Source: Actinokineospora baliensis
GTDB taxonomy: Bacteria > Actinomycetota > Actinomycetes > Mycobacteriales > Pseudonocardiaceae
Assembly (NCBI RefSeq): GCF_016907695.1
Contig: NZ_JAFBCK010000001.1
Coordinates: 3,568,501 to 3,632,500, forward strand
Length of the DNA stretch: 64,000 bases
Reading direction: 5' to 3'
Below are positions 52,905 to 61,677 of this stretch, piece after piece (within the stretch, counting starts at the first letter, position 1; the number at the start of each line of letters is the position of its first letter). The notes beneath the pieces were generated by a model that had not been told where the DNA came from, made no database searches, and saw nothing but the letters and a program-made list of their open reading frames with translations. A program made the translations under genes and the position numbers.

Positions 52905-55769
52905 ATGACCGGCCACGAACCGCACACCCAGCTCATCGGTCGCGACCACGAGCTGGGTCTGCTGCAACTGGTGGTGCGCCGCGGTCCCGCTCTCGTGCAG
53001 GTGGAGGGCGAGGCCGGGGTCGGCAAGAGCAGGCTGGTCCGCGAGCTGGTGGCCGCGATGGGCGCCGACGCCCCGATCGTGCTCATCGGCTACTGCCAGC
53101 AGTTGCGCGAGCCGTTCGTCCTGGGCGCGGTGCTCGAGGCGCTGCGGCACGCCCGCGAGCGGTTGTCCCGCTGCGCCGAGCTGAGCCCGGTCACCTCGGT
53201 GCTGCGCACGGTGATCCCGGAGTTGGCCGACGTGCTGCCGCCGCCGCAGACGGTCACCGCGGACCCGGCGTTCGACCGGCACCTGCTGTTCCGCGCGATC
53301 CGCGAGGTGCTCGCCGCGCTGGGGCCCGCGCTGCTGGTGGTCGAGGACCTGCACTGGGCCGACGACGGAACCCTGCAGCTGCTGCGGTTCCTGATGGCCG
53401 ACCCGCCCCCGGAGCTGGCGGTCGTGGTGACCTACCGGCGCGAGGACGTCTCCGGCGACATGCCGCTGGGCACCGCGTACCGGCCGGGTGCCGGGGTCGG
53501 CGCGGAACTGGTGCGGTTGCGGCCGTTGGGGCCTGAGCAGGTCCGGCTGCTGGCCGCGGCGATCCTGCGCACCGACGCGGTGAGCGCCGCGTTCGCCGCC
53601 GAGCTGCACGAGCAGACCGCCGGGCTGCCGTTCGTGCTCGAAGAGGTGCTGCGCGCGTTGCGGGCCCGGGCGCTCGCCGAGGGCACCGACGTCACCGAGA
53701 TCACCGCGCGGCGGCTGTCGGACCAGGGTGAGGTTCCGGTGCTGCTGCGCGAGTCCGTCGCCGAGCGCCTGGCGGCGTTGTCGGAGGAATCGGGCCGGTT
53801 GGTGCGCGCCGCGGCGGTGTTCGCGATCCCGGCCGGTGTCGAGCTGCTCGGGCAGGTGGCGCGGTTGTCCGGCGACCGGTTGCGGGCCGCGGTGGAGGAG
53901 GCCGCCGCGTGCTCGATCCTGCACGACCAGGGCGACGGCACCTGTGCGTTCCGGCATACCCTCGCCCGCCAAGCCGTGTACAGCACGATCAGCGCGATGG
54001 AGCGCCGCGAGCTGCACGCCAGGGCGGTGCGCCTGCTCAGCGTTCTCGACCCGCTGCCGCTGGTGCAGCTCGCCGAGCACAGCAGGCTCGCCCACCGCCG
54101 CGCCGACTGGCTGCGCTACGGCGAGGCGGCCGCGGACCAGGCGCTCGCGGTCTCCGACGCGACCACCGCCACCCCGCTGCTGCGCCGCCTGCTCGCCGAA
54201 CCGGCGCTGACCGGCGCCGACGTCGACCGCCTCGGCGTGAAACTCGGTGAGGCGTCGCTGATCGGCGTCGACATCCGCGGTTCTGCGCTGCTGCTCAAGC
54301 GGTTGCTGGTCGACCGGCGGCTCTCGGCCGCGGCGCGCGGTGAGGTCCGGATGCAGTTGGGGATACTGCTGTCGCGGCAGAGCGATTCGATCGCCGAGGG
54401 CCGTGCTCAGCTGGAACTGGCCGTGGACGAGCTGTCCGGGCGCGAGGACCTGGCTGCCAAGTGCATGAGCGCGTTGGCGCAGCCGTTCACGGGGGACACC
54501 CCGCTGGCGTTGATCGCTCCGTGGATGCGCAAGGCCGACGCGGTCGTGGCGCACTGCGCTGACCAGGAGTCGCGGATCTGGCTGATGGCCAACGTGGTCG
54601 GCTCGATGGTGGCCATCGGTGACCCGGAGCTGCGCGACCGGCTGGAGACGCTGCCCACGGTGGCCAGGACCCTGGGCGAGCAGCGGCAGATCGCCCGCGC
54701 GCACAGCAACCTCGGTGATTCGCTGACCATCATCGGCCGCTTCGACGCCGCGCGGCACCACCTGCGTTTCGGTACCCGGGCCGCGGAGGAGAGCGGCGCG
54801 CTGTACGTGCTCAGCACCGCCCGCAGCACCGCCATCCGCCTCGACTGGTTCACCGGCTCCTGGGACGGGCTGGCCGCGCGGGCCGAGTCGCTGCTGGTCG
54901 AATACCGCGAACTGGTCGCCGTGGCCACCGAGCTGAACCTGGTCCTCGGCCAGCTCGCCCTCACCCGGGGCGAATGGGCCGCCGCCGCGACGCACCTGAC
55001 CGACACCGGCATCCGCACCCCCCGCAACGCGATCACCCCCATCGCCTTGGGCGGTAGCGCGGGCCTGATCCGCTTGGCCCTGCGCGACGACGACCCGGTG
55101 CTGGCCGTGCTGGAGGCCGACGCGGGCATGGCTCTGTTGCGCCGCAAGGACGTCTGGGCTTGGGCGGGCGAGTTGGCCCCCGCCGCGGTGGACGCCTACC
55201 TCGCCGCGGGCCGGGTGCACGACGCCGAGGACGTCGTCCGGTGGTTGGCCGAGGGCCTCACCGGTGTCGTCGCGCCCTTGGCCGCCGCGGCCCTGCACAC
55301 CTGCAAGGGCGCCGTTGCCGACTACCTGGGCAAACCGGGGACGGACCACCACGTCGCCGCTGCCCGCGCGTACGAAGACCTCTCGGCCCCCTACCTGGCC
55401 GCTGTCGCGTGGGAACGGGCCGAAGCCCACCGGCTTCCCGCTGGCGATCCCGCCGCAAGCGAGGCGTACAGCCGCTGCGCGGAACGCTACGAGGACCTGG
55501 GCGCCAGCCACGACGCTGCCCGGTGCAGGCACCTGTTGCGCACCCTCGGCATCGCCACCCCGTCCCGGCAGGGCCGCCGCGGCTACGGCAACACGCTGTC
55601 CCCCCGAGAACGCGAGGTGGCGCACCTGCTGGCCGCGGGCCACACGAACAACCAGATCGCCGAGATCCTGTTCCTGTCCCCCCGCACCGTCGAACAACAC
55701 GCCGCCCGAGTCCTGCGCAAGCTCAAGGTCGTCTCCCGCCGCGACCTGCGCGCCGCCGACCTGCAGTGA
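52905..55769 (+). CDS. Large ATP-binding LuxR-family (LAL) regulator
   Basis: 954 residues. N-terminal AAA/STAND module: Walker A GEAGVGKS (35-42) and Walker B LLVVEDLHWADD (about 141-152), then helical TPR-like repeats. The C-terminal ~60 residues are a LuxR HTH (LSPREREVAHLLAAGHTNNQ, then FLSPRTVEQHAARVLRKL). LAL proteins act as large activators, often of secondary metabolism or catabolism; the target here is unknown. GGGAG precedes the ATG. Flanking genes (S1 protease, HslR-like protein) do not form an evident regulon. Confidence 0.9.
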   Translation: MTGHEPHTQLIGRDHELGLLQLVVRRGPALVQVEGEAGVGKSRLVRELVAAMGADAPIVLIGYCQQLREPFVLGAVLEALRHARERLSRCAELSPVTSVLRTVIPELADVLPPPQTVTADPAFDRHLLFRAIREVLAALGPALLVVEDLHWADDGTLQLLRFLMADPPPELAVVVTYRREDVSGDMPLGTAYRPGAGVGAELVRLRPLGPEQVRLLAAAILRTDAVSAAFAAELHEQTAGLPFVLEEVLRALRARALAEGTDVTEITARRLSDQGEVPVLLRESVAERLAALSEESGRLVRAAAVFAIPAGVELLGQVARLSGDRLRAAVEEAAACSILHDQGDGTCAFRHTLARQAVYSTISAMERRELHARAVRLLSVLDPLPLVQLAEHSRLAHRRADWLRYGEAAADQALAVSDATTATPLLRRLLAEPALTGADVDRLGVKLGEASLIGVDIRGSALLLKRLLVDRRLSAAARGEVRMQLGILLSRQSDSIAEGRAQLELAVDELSGREDLAAKCMSALAQPFTGDTPLALIAPWMRKADAVVAHCADQESRIWLMANVVGSMVAIGDPELRDRLETLPTVARTLGEQRQIARAHSNLGDSLTIIGRFDAARHHLRFGTRAAEESGALYVLSTARSTAIRLDWFTGSWDGLAARAESLLVEYRELVAVATELNLVLGQLALTRGEWAAAATHLTDTGIRTPRNAITPIALGGSAGLIRLALRDDDPVLAVLEADAGMALLRRKDVWAWAGELAPAAVDAYLAAGRVHDAEDVVRWLAEGLTGVVAPLAAAALHTCKGAVADYLGKPGTDHHVAAARAYEDLSAPYLAAVAWERAEAHRLPAGDPAASEAYSRCAERYEDLGASHDAARCRHLLRTLGIATPSRQGRRGYGNTLSPREREVAHLLAAGHTNNQIAEILFLSPRTVEQHAARVLRKLKVVSRRDLRAADLQ

Positions 55770-55784
55770 CCGGGTAGCGCCGGG

Positions 55785-56144
55785 TCACTGGCCGCGGAAC
55801 TGGTCGAGCACCCGCCGTTCCCGTTTCGTCGGCCGACCCGCGCCCCGCTCCCGCTTGGCCACCGGGACCACCACCTCCGGCGGCGGCTTCGGGGTGCGGT
55901 CGATCATGCAGGTGGCGGCGACCGCCGCGCCCACGCGCTTGCGGATGGTGTCGGTCACCTCGACCACCCGGGTGGTCCCGGCGACTCGGAAGCGGACCTC
56001 GTCGCCGGGCACCACCACGGTCGAGGGTTTGGCGGGGCGGCCGTTGACCCGGACGTGGCCGCCCCGGCAGCCCGCCGCCGCTTCCGGCCGCGTCTTCACC
56101 AGCCGGACCGCCCACAACCAGGTGTCCACCCGAACCGACTCCAT
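55785..56144 (-). CDS. hslR: S4-domain RNA-binding protein, HslR/Hsp15-like
   Basis: 119 residues. The N-terminal S4 fold reads VRVDTWLWAVRLVKTRPEAA, GGHVRVNGRPAKPSTVVVPGDEV, as in Hsp15, which binds stalled 50S subunits carrying peptidyl-tRNA. The C-terminal tail is very basic (PVAKRERGAGRPTKRERRVLDQF), typical of the family. It ends 15 bp from the converging LAL regulator stop. Confidence 0.9.
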   Translation of the reverse strand: MESVRVDTWLWAVRLVKTRPEAAAGCRGGHVRVNGRPAKPSTVVVPGDEVRFRVAGTTRVVEVTDTIRKRVGAAVAATCMIDRTPKPPPEVVVPVAKRERGAGRPTKRERRVLDQFRGQ

Positions 56145-56183
56145 CAGCCCATCATGCCGGCAGGTGGCTGGGCCGGTGGGGTC

Positions 56184-57578
56184 CTATGTGGCGGGCGGGA
56201 TGTTGTGGTTCACCCGGAACAGGTTCGTCGGGTCGTACTGCCGCTTCACCTGCCGCAACCGCTCGTACGCGCCCGGTTCGTAGGCCGCCCGAACAGTGGC
56301 TTCACCCGCCTCGTAACTGCCGATGAAACACGCGTAGGGCCCACCGGTAGACCAACGGCTCACCGCCTCGATCACCTTCGTCTGGTACTCCAGAGCCTCC
56401 GCGACCCCCTCCTCCGGCGGCACGCTCGCCAAGAACAGACTGAACGCCGCGTCCCGGAAACCCACCGCGCTGGGAACAGCGGGCTCCCGCGAGAGAGCAC
56501 CTCCCAGTTGTCGGATCTCCACGGCCAGCAGCGGGCTGTTCGCCTCCGGCCCGATCAACCCGATGATGGTCTCGAGCGCGTCGTCGTCCAGCGACCGCAG
56601 AAGCGTCGAGCGCTCGTAGTACGGCCCGGGCTCCGTGGGGTCGTTGTTGATCGTCCCCATCTCCGTGTAGGGCATGTCCGCCACCGTGTCCACCAACCGC
56701 GGACCGATGGCGCGCAACGGGGTGATCAACCGCTCGCCGTCGGCCTCTGAGCCGAAGTAGAACACCCTGATGTGGGCGATGTACCTGCCCCGCAGGGGTT
56801 CCGGGAAGACCTCGAGGTCGGGGAAGCGGATGAACGCGATGGAGGAGGCGAGCGTCTCGGGAGTGGTGGTGGTCCAATCCCGGTAGGTGCGCAGGATGTC
56901 GGCGGCGTTGGTGCCGTCGAAGAAGAGGCCGCCGCCGTAGAGGCGGGTGACCGGCAGGAGGGCGATCTCCATGGCGGTGACGACGCCGAAGTTGCCCTTG
57001 CCGCCGCGCAGGGCGAAGAACAGGTCGGGGTTGACCTCCGCCGAGGCGGTGCGGGCCTCACCGTCGGCGGTGACCACGTCGAACGACCGGACGTGGTCCA
57101 CGGCGTAGCCGTGGGCGCGGCCGAGGGGGCCGACGCCGCCGCCGATGGTGTAGCCGATGGCCCCGACCAGCGGCGATGACCCGTTCGGCGGTGCCAGGCC
57201 CTCCTTGGCCGCCTCGGCGACCACCTTGCCCCAACGGGCTCCCGCCTCGATGCGCGCCACGCGCCGGACCGGGTCGACGGTGACGCCGTCGAGGGCGCGG
57301 GTGACGACGAGCAGGCCGTCCGCCGCGGTGGTCGACGGGCCGTGGCCCGTGGCCTGGACCGCGACCGGCAGGCCGTTGGTGGCGGCGAACGCCACGGCTT
57401 CCCGGACGTCGTCGGCGTCGGCGGCCAGCACGGCCACCGCGACCCGGTGCGGCGCCGTCTGGTTGTGCGCCGCGACGGCCTCGGCGTAGCCGGGGGCGTC
57501 GGGCAGCAGCACGTCGCCGCGCAGCCGGAAGTCCAGGTCCAGTGCGGCTTCCCGCAGCGCCGGGGTGCCAGTGCTCAC
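56184..57578 (-). CDS. Cytoplasmic FAD-binding oxidoreductase, BBE-type
   Basis: 464 residues of the PCMH/BBE oxidase family without a signal peptide. The His in VQATGHGPS is the covalent FAD site, but where the Cys of bicovalent members would be the sequence is PPNGSSPLVGAIG, so monocovalent FAD is predicted, unlike the exported oxidase at 3212. RGGKGNFGVVTAMEIAL and the C-terminal YDPTNLFRVNHNIPP are family hallmarks. These enzymes oxidise small alcohols, sugars or natural-product intermediates. It is on the same strand as, and 58 bp downstream of, the flavin reductase gene, so it may share the styrene-monooxygenase-like operon. Confidence 0.87.
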   Translation of the reverse strand: MSTGTPALREAALDLDFRLRGDVLLPDAPGYAEAVAAHNQTAPHRVAVAVLAADADDVREAVAFAATNGLPVAVQATGHGPSTTAADGLLVVTRALDGVTVDPVRRVARIEAGARWGKVVAEAAKEGLAPPNGSSPLVGAIGYTIGGGVGPLGRAHGYAVDHVRSFDVVTADGEARTASAEVNPDLFFALRGGKGNFGVVTAMEIALLPVTRLYGGGLFFDGTNAADILRTYRDWTTTTPETLASSIAFIRFPDLEVFPEPLRGRYIAHIRVFYFGSEADGERLITPLRAIGPRLVDTVADMPYTEMGTINNDPTEPGPYYERSTLLRSLDDDALETIIGLIGPEANSPLLAVEIRQLGGALSREPAVPSAVGFRDAAFSLFLASVPPEEGVAEALEYQTKVIEAVSRWSTGGPYACFIGSYEAGEATVRAAYEPGAYERLRQVKRQYDPTNLFRVNHNIPPAT

Positions 57579-57636
57579 TGCGTGTCCTTTCTCGTGGGGG
57601 GTGCGGACCGGCGGGGACCGGGGCGGGCCGATCGGC

Positions 57637-58143
57637 TCAGTAGCTGAAGAAGTCCTCGGTGATCGCGGTGTGCAGCACCCGGTAGCCGCCGGTGTAGAAC
57701 ACCAGCGGGTCGCCGTCGCGGAAGTCCAGGTGCTCGACGTGTCCTATGTGGAGCACGTGGTCACCCGCCTCGTGCGCGTCCACGACGCGGCAGGCGATCC
57801 GCGCCAGCGCACCGACCAGCAGCGGTGTGCCCGCGACGTGCTCGAACTCCGGATCGAGCGAGGCGACCGGGCGACCGGCGAAGTGCCGCGAGTGGACTTC
57901 CTGGTGGTCGGCCAGGATGCTCACCCCGAAGCGGCCGGTCTCGGCCAGCAGCGGCAGCATCCTGGTCTTGCGGTCGAGGGAGATCACCACCAGCGGCGGG
58001 TCCAGCGACACCGACATGAACCCGTTGGCGGTCATGCCGTGCACCTGGCCGTCGGCCTCGGTGGTGATGACGGTGATGCCGGTGCTGAACCGGCCCATCG
58101 CCGCGCGGAAGGTGGTGCTGTCGAACCGGGTTCCCGTCGCCAT
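57637..58143 (-). CDS. Flavin reductase of a two-component monooxygenase
   Basis: 168 residues of the flavin_reduct/HpaC-StyB family: FRAAMGRFSTGITVITTEADG, MTANGFMSVSLDPPLVVISL and SRHFAGRPVASLDPEFEH match the FMN/FAD-binding barrel. It would use NAD(P)H to supply reduced FAD to the adjacent StyA-like monooxygenase. GAGGACGG precedes the ATG, which begins 8 bp after the monooxygenase stop. The tight spacing supports a StyA-StyB-like pair. Confidence 0.9.
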   Translation of the reverse strand: MATGTRFDSTTFRAAMGRFSTGITVITTEADGQVHGMTANGFMSVSLDPPLVVISLDRKTRMLPLLAETGRFGVSILADHQEVHSRHFAGRPVASLDPEFEHVAGTPLLVGALARIACRVVDAHEAGDHVLHIGHVEHLDFRDGDPLVFYTGGYRVLHTAITEDFFSY

Positions 58144-58151
58144 GGCCGTCC

Positions 58152-59378
58152 TCAGGCCGCGAACGAGGCCAGGTAGGCGTGGGTGCGCTCGGCCGAGGAC
58201 ATGATGTCCCACTGCCGCTCGGGGAAGTTGAAGTTGTCCACCACGTCGCGGCAGACGCGGTCGTCCTCGGCCATCGTGGCGAACAGCTCCAGCAGGTGCG
58301 GGGCGGGCTCGCGGCGGACCATGAAGTTGGCCCACTCGGCGGCCGACATCAGGTGCCCGGCCCTGCGGTTGGCGATCCGCTCGCACAGCCGCTCGTCGAA
58401 GCCGAGGTCCTCGACGATGGCCGCGCCCACGGTGAACGCCGAGTACGACGCGGTGTTGGCGCCCTGGCCGATCATCGGGTCGACGGTCAGGTGCGCGTCG
58501 CCGAGGGCGATGGCGTACTTGCCGTTGGGCAGCCGGGTGTAGTCCTCGCGCACGACCGGGGTGACCCCGCCCTGCAGGACGTCCTGCGGCCGGGTGACGC
58601 TGAACAGGTTCGGGTCGACCCGCTCGAACACGCCGGGGAAGTGCTGCTGCAGCTTGGCCAGCACCAGCTTCTCGAACGCGGCCGGGTCCTCGTCGTAGCG
58701 GGTGAGCGAGAGCTCGTTGAGGTCGCTCGCGCCGGGGATGGCCTCGAAGAGCAGGCCGGTGACGTGGCCCTCGTGCGAGTACATCGGGATCTCCAGCAGC
58801 TCGCCGTGCCCGGGCGAGACGCTCAGCGACAAGCCCTTGGGGGCGTTGTCGGCGACACCGTGGTAAAGCCCGACGGCCAGGTTGCGCTGCGGCGAGTCGT
58901 AGGGCGACTTGTCGGCGCGGCGGGCGAACATCGCGCCGAGGCCCGCGCGGCCGGTGGAGATGACCATGATGTCGTGCCGCTCGGAGAGGTCGACGATGGT
59001 GCTCGGGGTCACCGGGCGCACCTCGAGGGTGCCGCCGCGCTCCTCGAAGTCCTGCGCCAGGCGGGGCAGGTAGACGCGGTAGTCCAGCGCGCGCGACGGG
59101 GTGGGGAAGTCGCCGCGGAAGTACAGCGGCTCCGGGCCGCCGATGTAGTGGTGGTTGCAGAAGTAGCCGTACTCGTCGAGGTCCCAGTGGTCGACGCCGA
59201 GTTCGGTCTCCCGCTCGAGCGTGGTGCGGTGGTGGGCGACGGTGTTGAGCAGGCGCCCGCCCGCGAGCTGCTCGGCGGTCTTGTCGCTGTAGATGGTCAC
59301 GTCGATGTCGTGCTTGCGCAGGTAGAGGCCCAGGTGCAGGCCTGCGATACCGCTGCCGACGATTCCGATGTTGGGCAC
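58152..59378 (-). CDS. Styrene/indole monooxygenase-like FAD enzyme (StyA-like)
   Basis: 408 residues. The N-terminus NIGIVGSGIAGLHLGLYLRK and YSDKTAEQLAGGRLLNT are characteristic of StyA-type (group E) flavin monooxygenases; the AIALGDAHLTVDPMIGQGAN stretch is the second FAD motif. Group E enzymes epoxidise styrene- or indole-type alkenes with reduced FAD from a partner reductase. No styrene catabolic genes (isomerase, aldehyde dehydrogenase) are present, so an indole-like or biosynthetic substrate is equally possible. GAGAGG precedes the GTG at 59378. First gene of the leftward operon, divergent from a TetR gene. Confidence 0.87.
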   Translation of the reverse strand: MPNIGIVGSGIAGLHLGLYLRKHDIDVTIYSDKTAEQLAGGRLLNTVAHHRTTLERETELGVDHWDLDEYGYFCNHHYIGGPEPLYFRGDFPTPSRALDYRVYLPRLAQDFEERGGTLEVRPVTPSTIVDLSERHDIMVISTGRAGLGAMFARRADKSPYDSPQRNLAVGLYHGVADNAPKGLSLSVSPGHGELLEIPMYSHEGHVTGLLFEAIPGASDLNELSLTRYDEDPAAFEKLVLAKLQQHFPGVFERVDPNLFSVTRPQDVLQGGVTPVVREDYTRLPNGKYAIALGDAHLTVDPMIGQGANTASYSAFTVGAAIVEDLGFDERLCERIANRRAGHLMSAAEWANFMVRREPAPHLLELFATMAEDDRVCRDVVDNFNFPERQWDIMSSAERTHAYLASFAA

Positions 59379-59422
59379 GGGCGGCACCTCTCGTTCTCGG
59401 GGTGGGGTGCGGGTGGGATAAG

Positions 59423-59496
59423 CGGAATCGCTTCCTCTTACGGTCGAGGCTATACGCGGCGCGGTCGGTCCGCAACCGTAAGTGGAGGGAATTCCG
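59423..59496. promoter_or_regulatory. Symmetrical composite dyad between StyA-like and TetR genes
   Basis: CGGAAT (59423-59428), 8 bp, CTTACGGT (59437-59444), 30 bp, ACCGTAAG (59475-59482), 8 bp, ATTCCG (59491-59496): the two arm pairs are inverted and equally spaced around one centre near 59459.5. Position in the 199-bp divergent gap makes it the obvious operator candidate for the TetR regulator. Confidence 0.6.
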
Positions 59497-59577
59497 GTAA
59501 TCTCGGCGCAGGGGTGCGCGGGGCCCCGCACCGCCGCGTAACCTGCGTGGCGAGCACGCTGCAGGAGGGAGCCGGAG

Positions 59578-60204
59578 GTGGCGAGCGAGCCAGTGGAGCT
59601 GCCCGTGGACGGCCTACCCGTCCTCGGCCTGCCCCCGACCGAACGGGCCGACGCGGCCCGCAACCGCCGCAAGATCCTCGACGCCGCGGCGCACATCGTC
59701 GCCACCGCGGGCGTGGACGGCCTATCGATGGAAGAGGTCGCCCAACGCGCGGGCGTCGGCATAGGCACCGTCTACCGCCGCTTCGGCGACCGCGCGGGCT
59801 TGGCCTACGCGCTGCTCGACGAACGGGAACGCGAACTGCAAACCGCTTTCCTCACCGGTCCGCCCCCGCTCGGCCCGGGCGCGCCACCGCTGGAGCGCAT
59901 CAAGGCATTCCTGCACGCCCTGCACGACCGCGTGGAAGCCCAGCCCGACCTGCTCACCGTCGCCGAGATGAACTCCCCCCACGCCCGCTACACCGGCGGC
60001 GCCTACGCCGTGCACCACACCCACCTGGTCACCCTGCTCACCCAGGCCCACCCCGCCTGCGACGCCCACTACCTCGCCGACGCCTTACTGGCCCCACTGG
60101 CGGCCAGCATGATCACGTACCAGCACACGAGGGGCATGAGCTCGAAACGGATCAAGGCCGGGTTGGACGAACTCCTCGCGGGACTGGCGAAGCCGACCAC
60201 TTGA
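59578..60204 (+). CDS. TetR-family transcriptional regulator
   Basis: 208 residues. The TetR HTH is at about residues 25-70 (NRRKILDAAAHIVATAGVDG, LSMEEVAQRAGVGIGTVYRR FGDR); the C-terminal ligand/dimer domain is helical (FLHALHDRVEAQPDLLTVAEM). It is divergent from the StyA-like operon and most likely represses it and itself through the dyad between them. GGAGG-like sequences precede the GTG at 59578. Codon 170 is TTA (60085-60087), so translation may be developmentally limited. Confidence 0.87.
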   Translation: MASEPVELPVDGLPVLGLPPTERADAARNRRKILDAAAHIVATAGVDGLSMEEVAQRAGVGIGTVYRRFGDRAGLAYALLDERERELQTAFLTGPPPLGPGAPPLERIKAFLHALHDRVEAQPDLLTVAEMNSPHARYTGGAYAVHHTHLVTLLTQAHPACDAHYLADALLAPLAASMITYQHTRGMSSKRIKAGLDELLAGLAKPTT

Positions 60205-60272
60205 AGAGCGGTCCTCCGCCCAGCTCCCCGACGTCGCAAGCGTTCGCGGGGCTAACCGTCCCCTGTGGATGA

Positions 60273-61532
60273 TCACCTGCCGCGGGGCAGGGTCACGCGC
60301 AACACTGTAGGGCCGCCGGGTGGGCTGGTGAGGTCTGTGCGGCCGTCGAAGGCGTCTGCGCGGCGGCGGATGCCGGTGAGGCCGGTGCCCTGGGACTCGT
60401 CGGCGCCGCCGTGGCCGTTGTCGGTGATCTCGATGTTCACGGTGTCCGGGGTCGCGTGGAGCGCCACCGTCACCGTGGTGGCGCCGGAGTGCTTGGTGGC
60501 GTTGGTGAGGGCCTCGGCGATGATGAAATAGGCAGCCGCCTCCACTGCGGCGGGTTGGCGGCCTATAGGGGAGATCGCTAGCACGCAAGGGATGGGGCAG
60601 CGGGCGGCTAGGGCCGTGACCGCTCCGTCGAGTCCTCGGTCGGAGAGGATCGGCGGGTAGATGCTGCGGACCACGTCGCGGAGTTCGGTCAGGGCTGAGA
60701 GTGCGGTGTCCTGGGCTTTCTCGACCATGGCGAAGGCGGCGTCGGGGTCGCGGGTGCGGAGTTGGCCGACGATGCCCAGTTGCATGATGACGGCGGCGAT
60801 GCGGGCTTGGGTGCCGTCGTGCAGGTCGCGTTCGATGCGGCGGAGTTCGACCCCGTGAGCGTCGAGGGCGGCGGCTCGGGACGCGGTCAGCTCGGCGACC
60901 TGGTCGGACAGGACGACGCCCTTCGCGGGCCGGAGCAGGGCGTGGCCGAAGTTCGCCTGCCACCGCGCGGCGGGCGGCAGCACGAGCAGGGCGACGGTGA
61001 TGCAGCCGAGGGAGATGCCCAGGCAGAGCCAGGCGATGCCCCACGACGTGACGGCGATGCCGAACGAGGTCACCACGGTCTCCGGCACCCACCACCAGTA
61101 GGCCATGAGCAGCGCCCCGTTGATCGACTCCGAAGCCAAGCCGATGGCCAACGCGCCGAGGAGGGTCCCGGTGACACAATGCAACACCAACCACGCTGCG
61201 TCACGTCGAGTAGCCGGGTCGAGCGCGAGAGTGCGCAGCTGCGTGCGCAGAGCCCCCGACAGCGGCCTATAGGGCTCGGGAATCACCAGGTCCAGCCGCC
61301 GTCCGATGCGGCGCCTCTCCAGGTTGGCCAGTCGCCGGACCATGCGTAGTGCCTCGGGGACCGCGGGCAGCCCTAGCCCGAAGAGGAGGCACAGGATCGT
61401 CACGACCACCAGGCCGCTTAGGGCGATGAGCGCCATCATCGCGGTGAGGCCACCGAGTAGCAGGTAGCGCAACGCGGGCCAGCCCCGAGCGAACACAGCG
61501 TCGAGGCGGCCGAAGGTGGACGTGGCGCTCAT
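60273..61532 (-). CDS. NarL-type (HisKA_3) sensor histidine kinase
   Basis: 419 residues. The N-terminus is membrane-bound with four to five hydrophobic helices (about 25-55 and 112-190) in the style of Streptomyces DesK-like kinases. HisKA_3 box: VELRRIERDLHDGTQARIAA with His238 as phospho-acceptor. The HATPase has AAAYFIIAEALTNATKHSGA and DNGHGGAD, GTGLTGIRRRADAF. Partner NarL-type response regulators are normally adjacent, but none is encoded on either side here. It is divergent from an ABC exporter it might regulate. Confidence 0.88.
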   Translation of the reverse strand: MSATSTFGRLDAVFARGWPALRYLLLGGLTAMMALIALSGLVVVTILCLLFGLGLPAVPEALRMVRRLANLERRRIGRRLDLVIPEPYRPLSGALRTQLRTLALDPATRRDAAWLVLHCVTGTLLGALAIGLASESINGALLMAYWWWVPETVVTSFGIAVTSWGIAWLCLGISLGCITVALLVLPPAARWQANFGHALLRPAKGVVLSDQVAELTASRAAALDAHGVELRRIERDLHDGTQARIAAVIMQLGIVGQLRTRDPDAAFAMVEKAQDTALSALTELRDVVRSIYPPILSDRGLDGAVTALAARCPIPCVLAISPIGRQPAAVEAAAYFIIAEALTNATKHSGATTVTVALHATPDTVNIEITDNGHGGADESQGTGLTGIRRRADAFDGRTDLTSPPGGPTVLRVTLPRGR

Positions 61533-61677
61533 ACCGCCGATTGTGCGGTAGTGCCGCCTGCCACAGTCAGGCGGTAGTGCAGGCACCACCATCGATTCGC
61601 CCGCCAACGGGATCGAGCTCTTGGCGCAAGAGAACCAGACTTTCCCCAGATCAGAACACCGGGCGAAGGACATGGGG

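Noticed and set aside
51996..55700. 1234-codon open frame on the minus strand antisense to the protease and LAL regulator
   Set aside because: Composition is the Arg/Gly/Gln-rich noise typical of antisense frames in high-GC genes; no domain is visible, and the plus-strand genes have motifs, ribosome sites and clear family matches.
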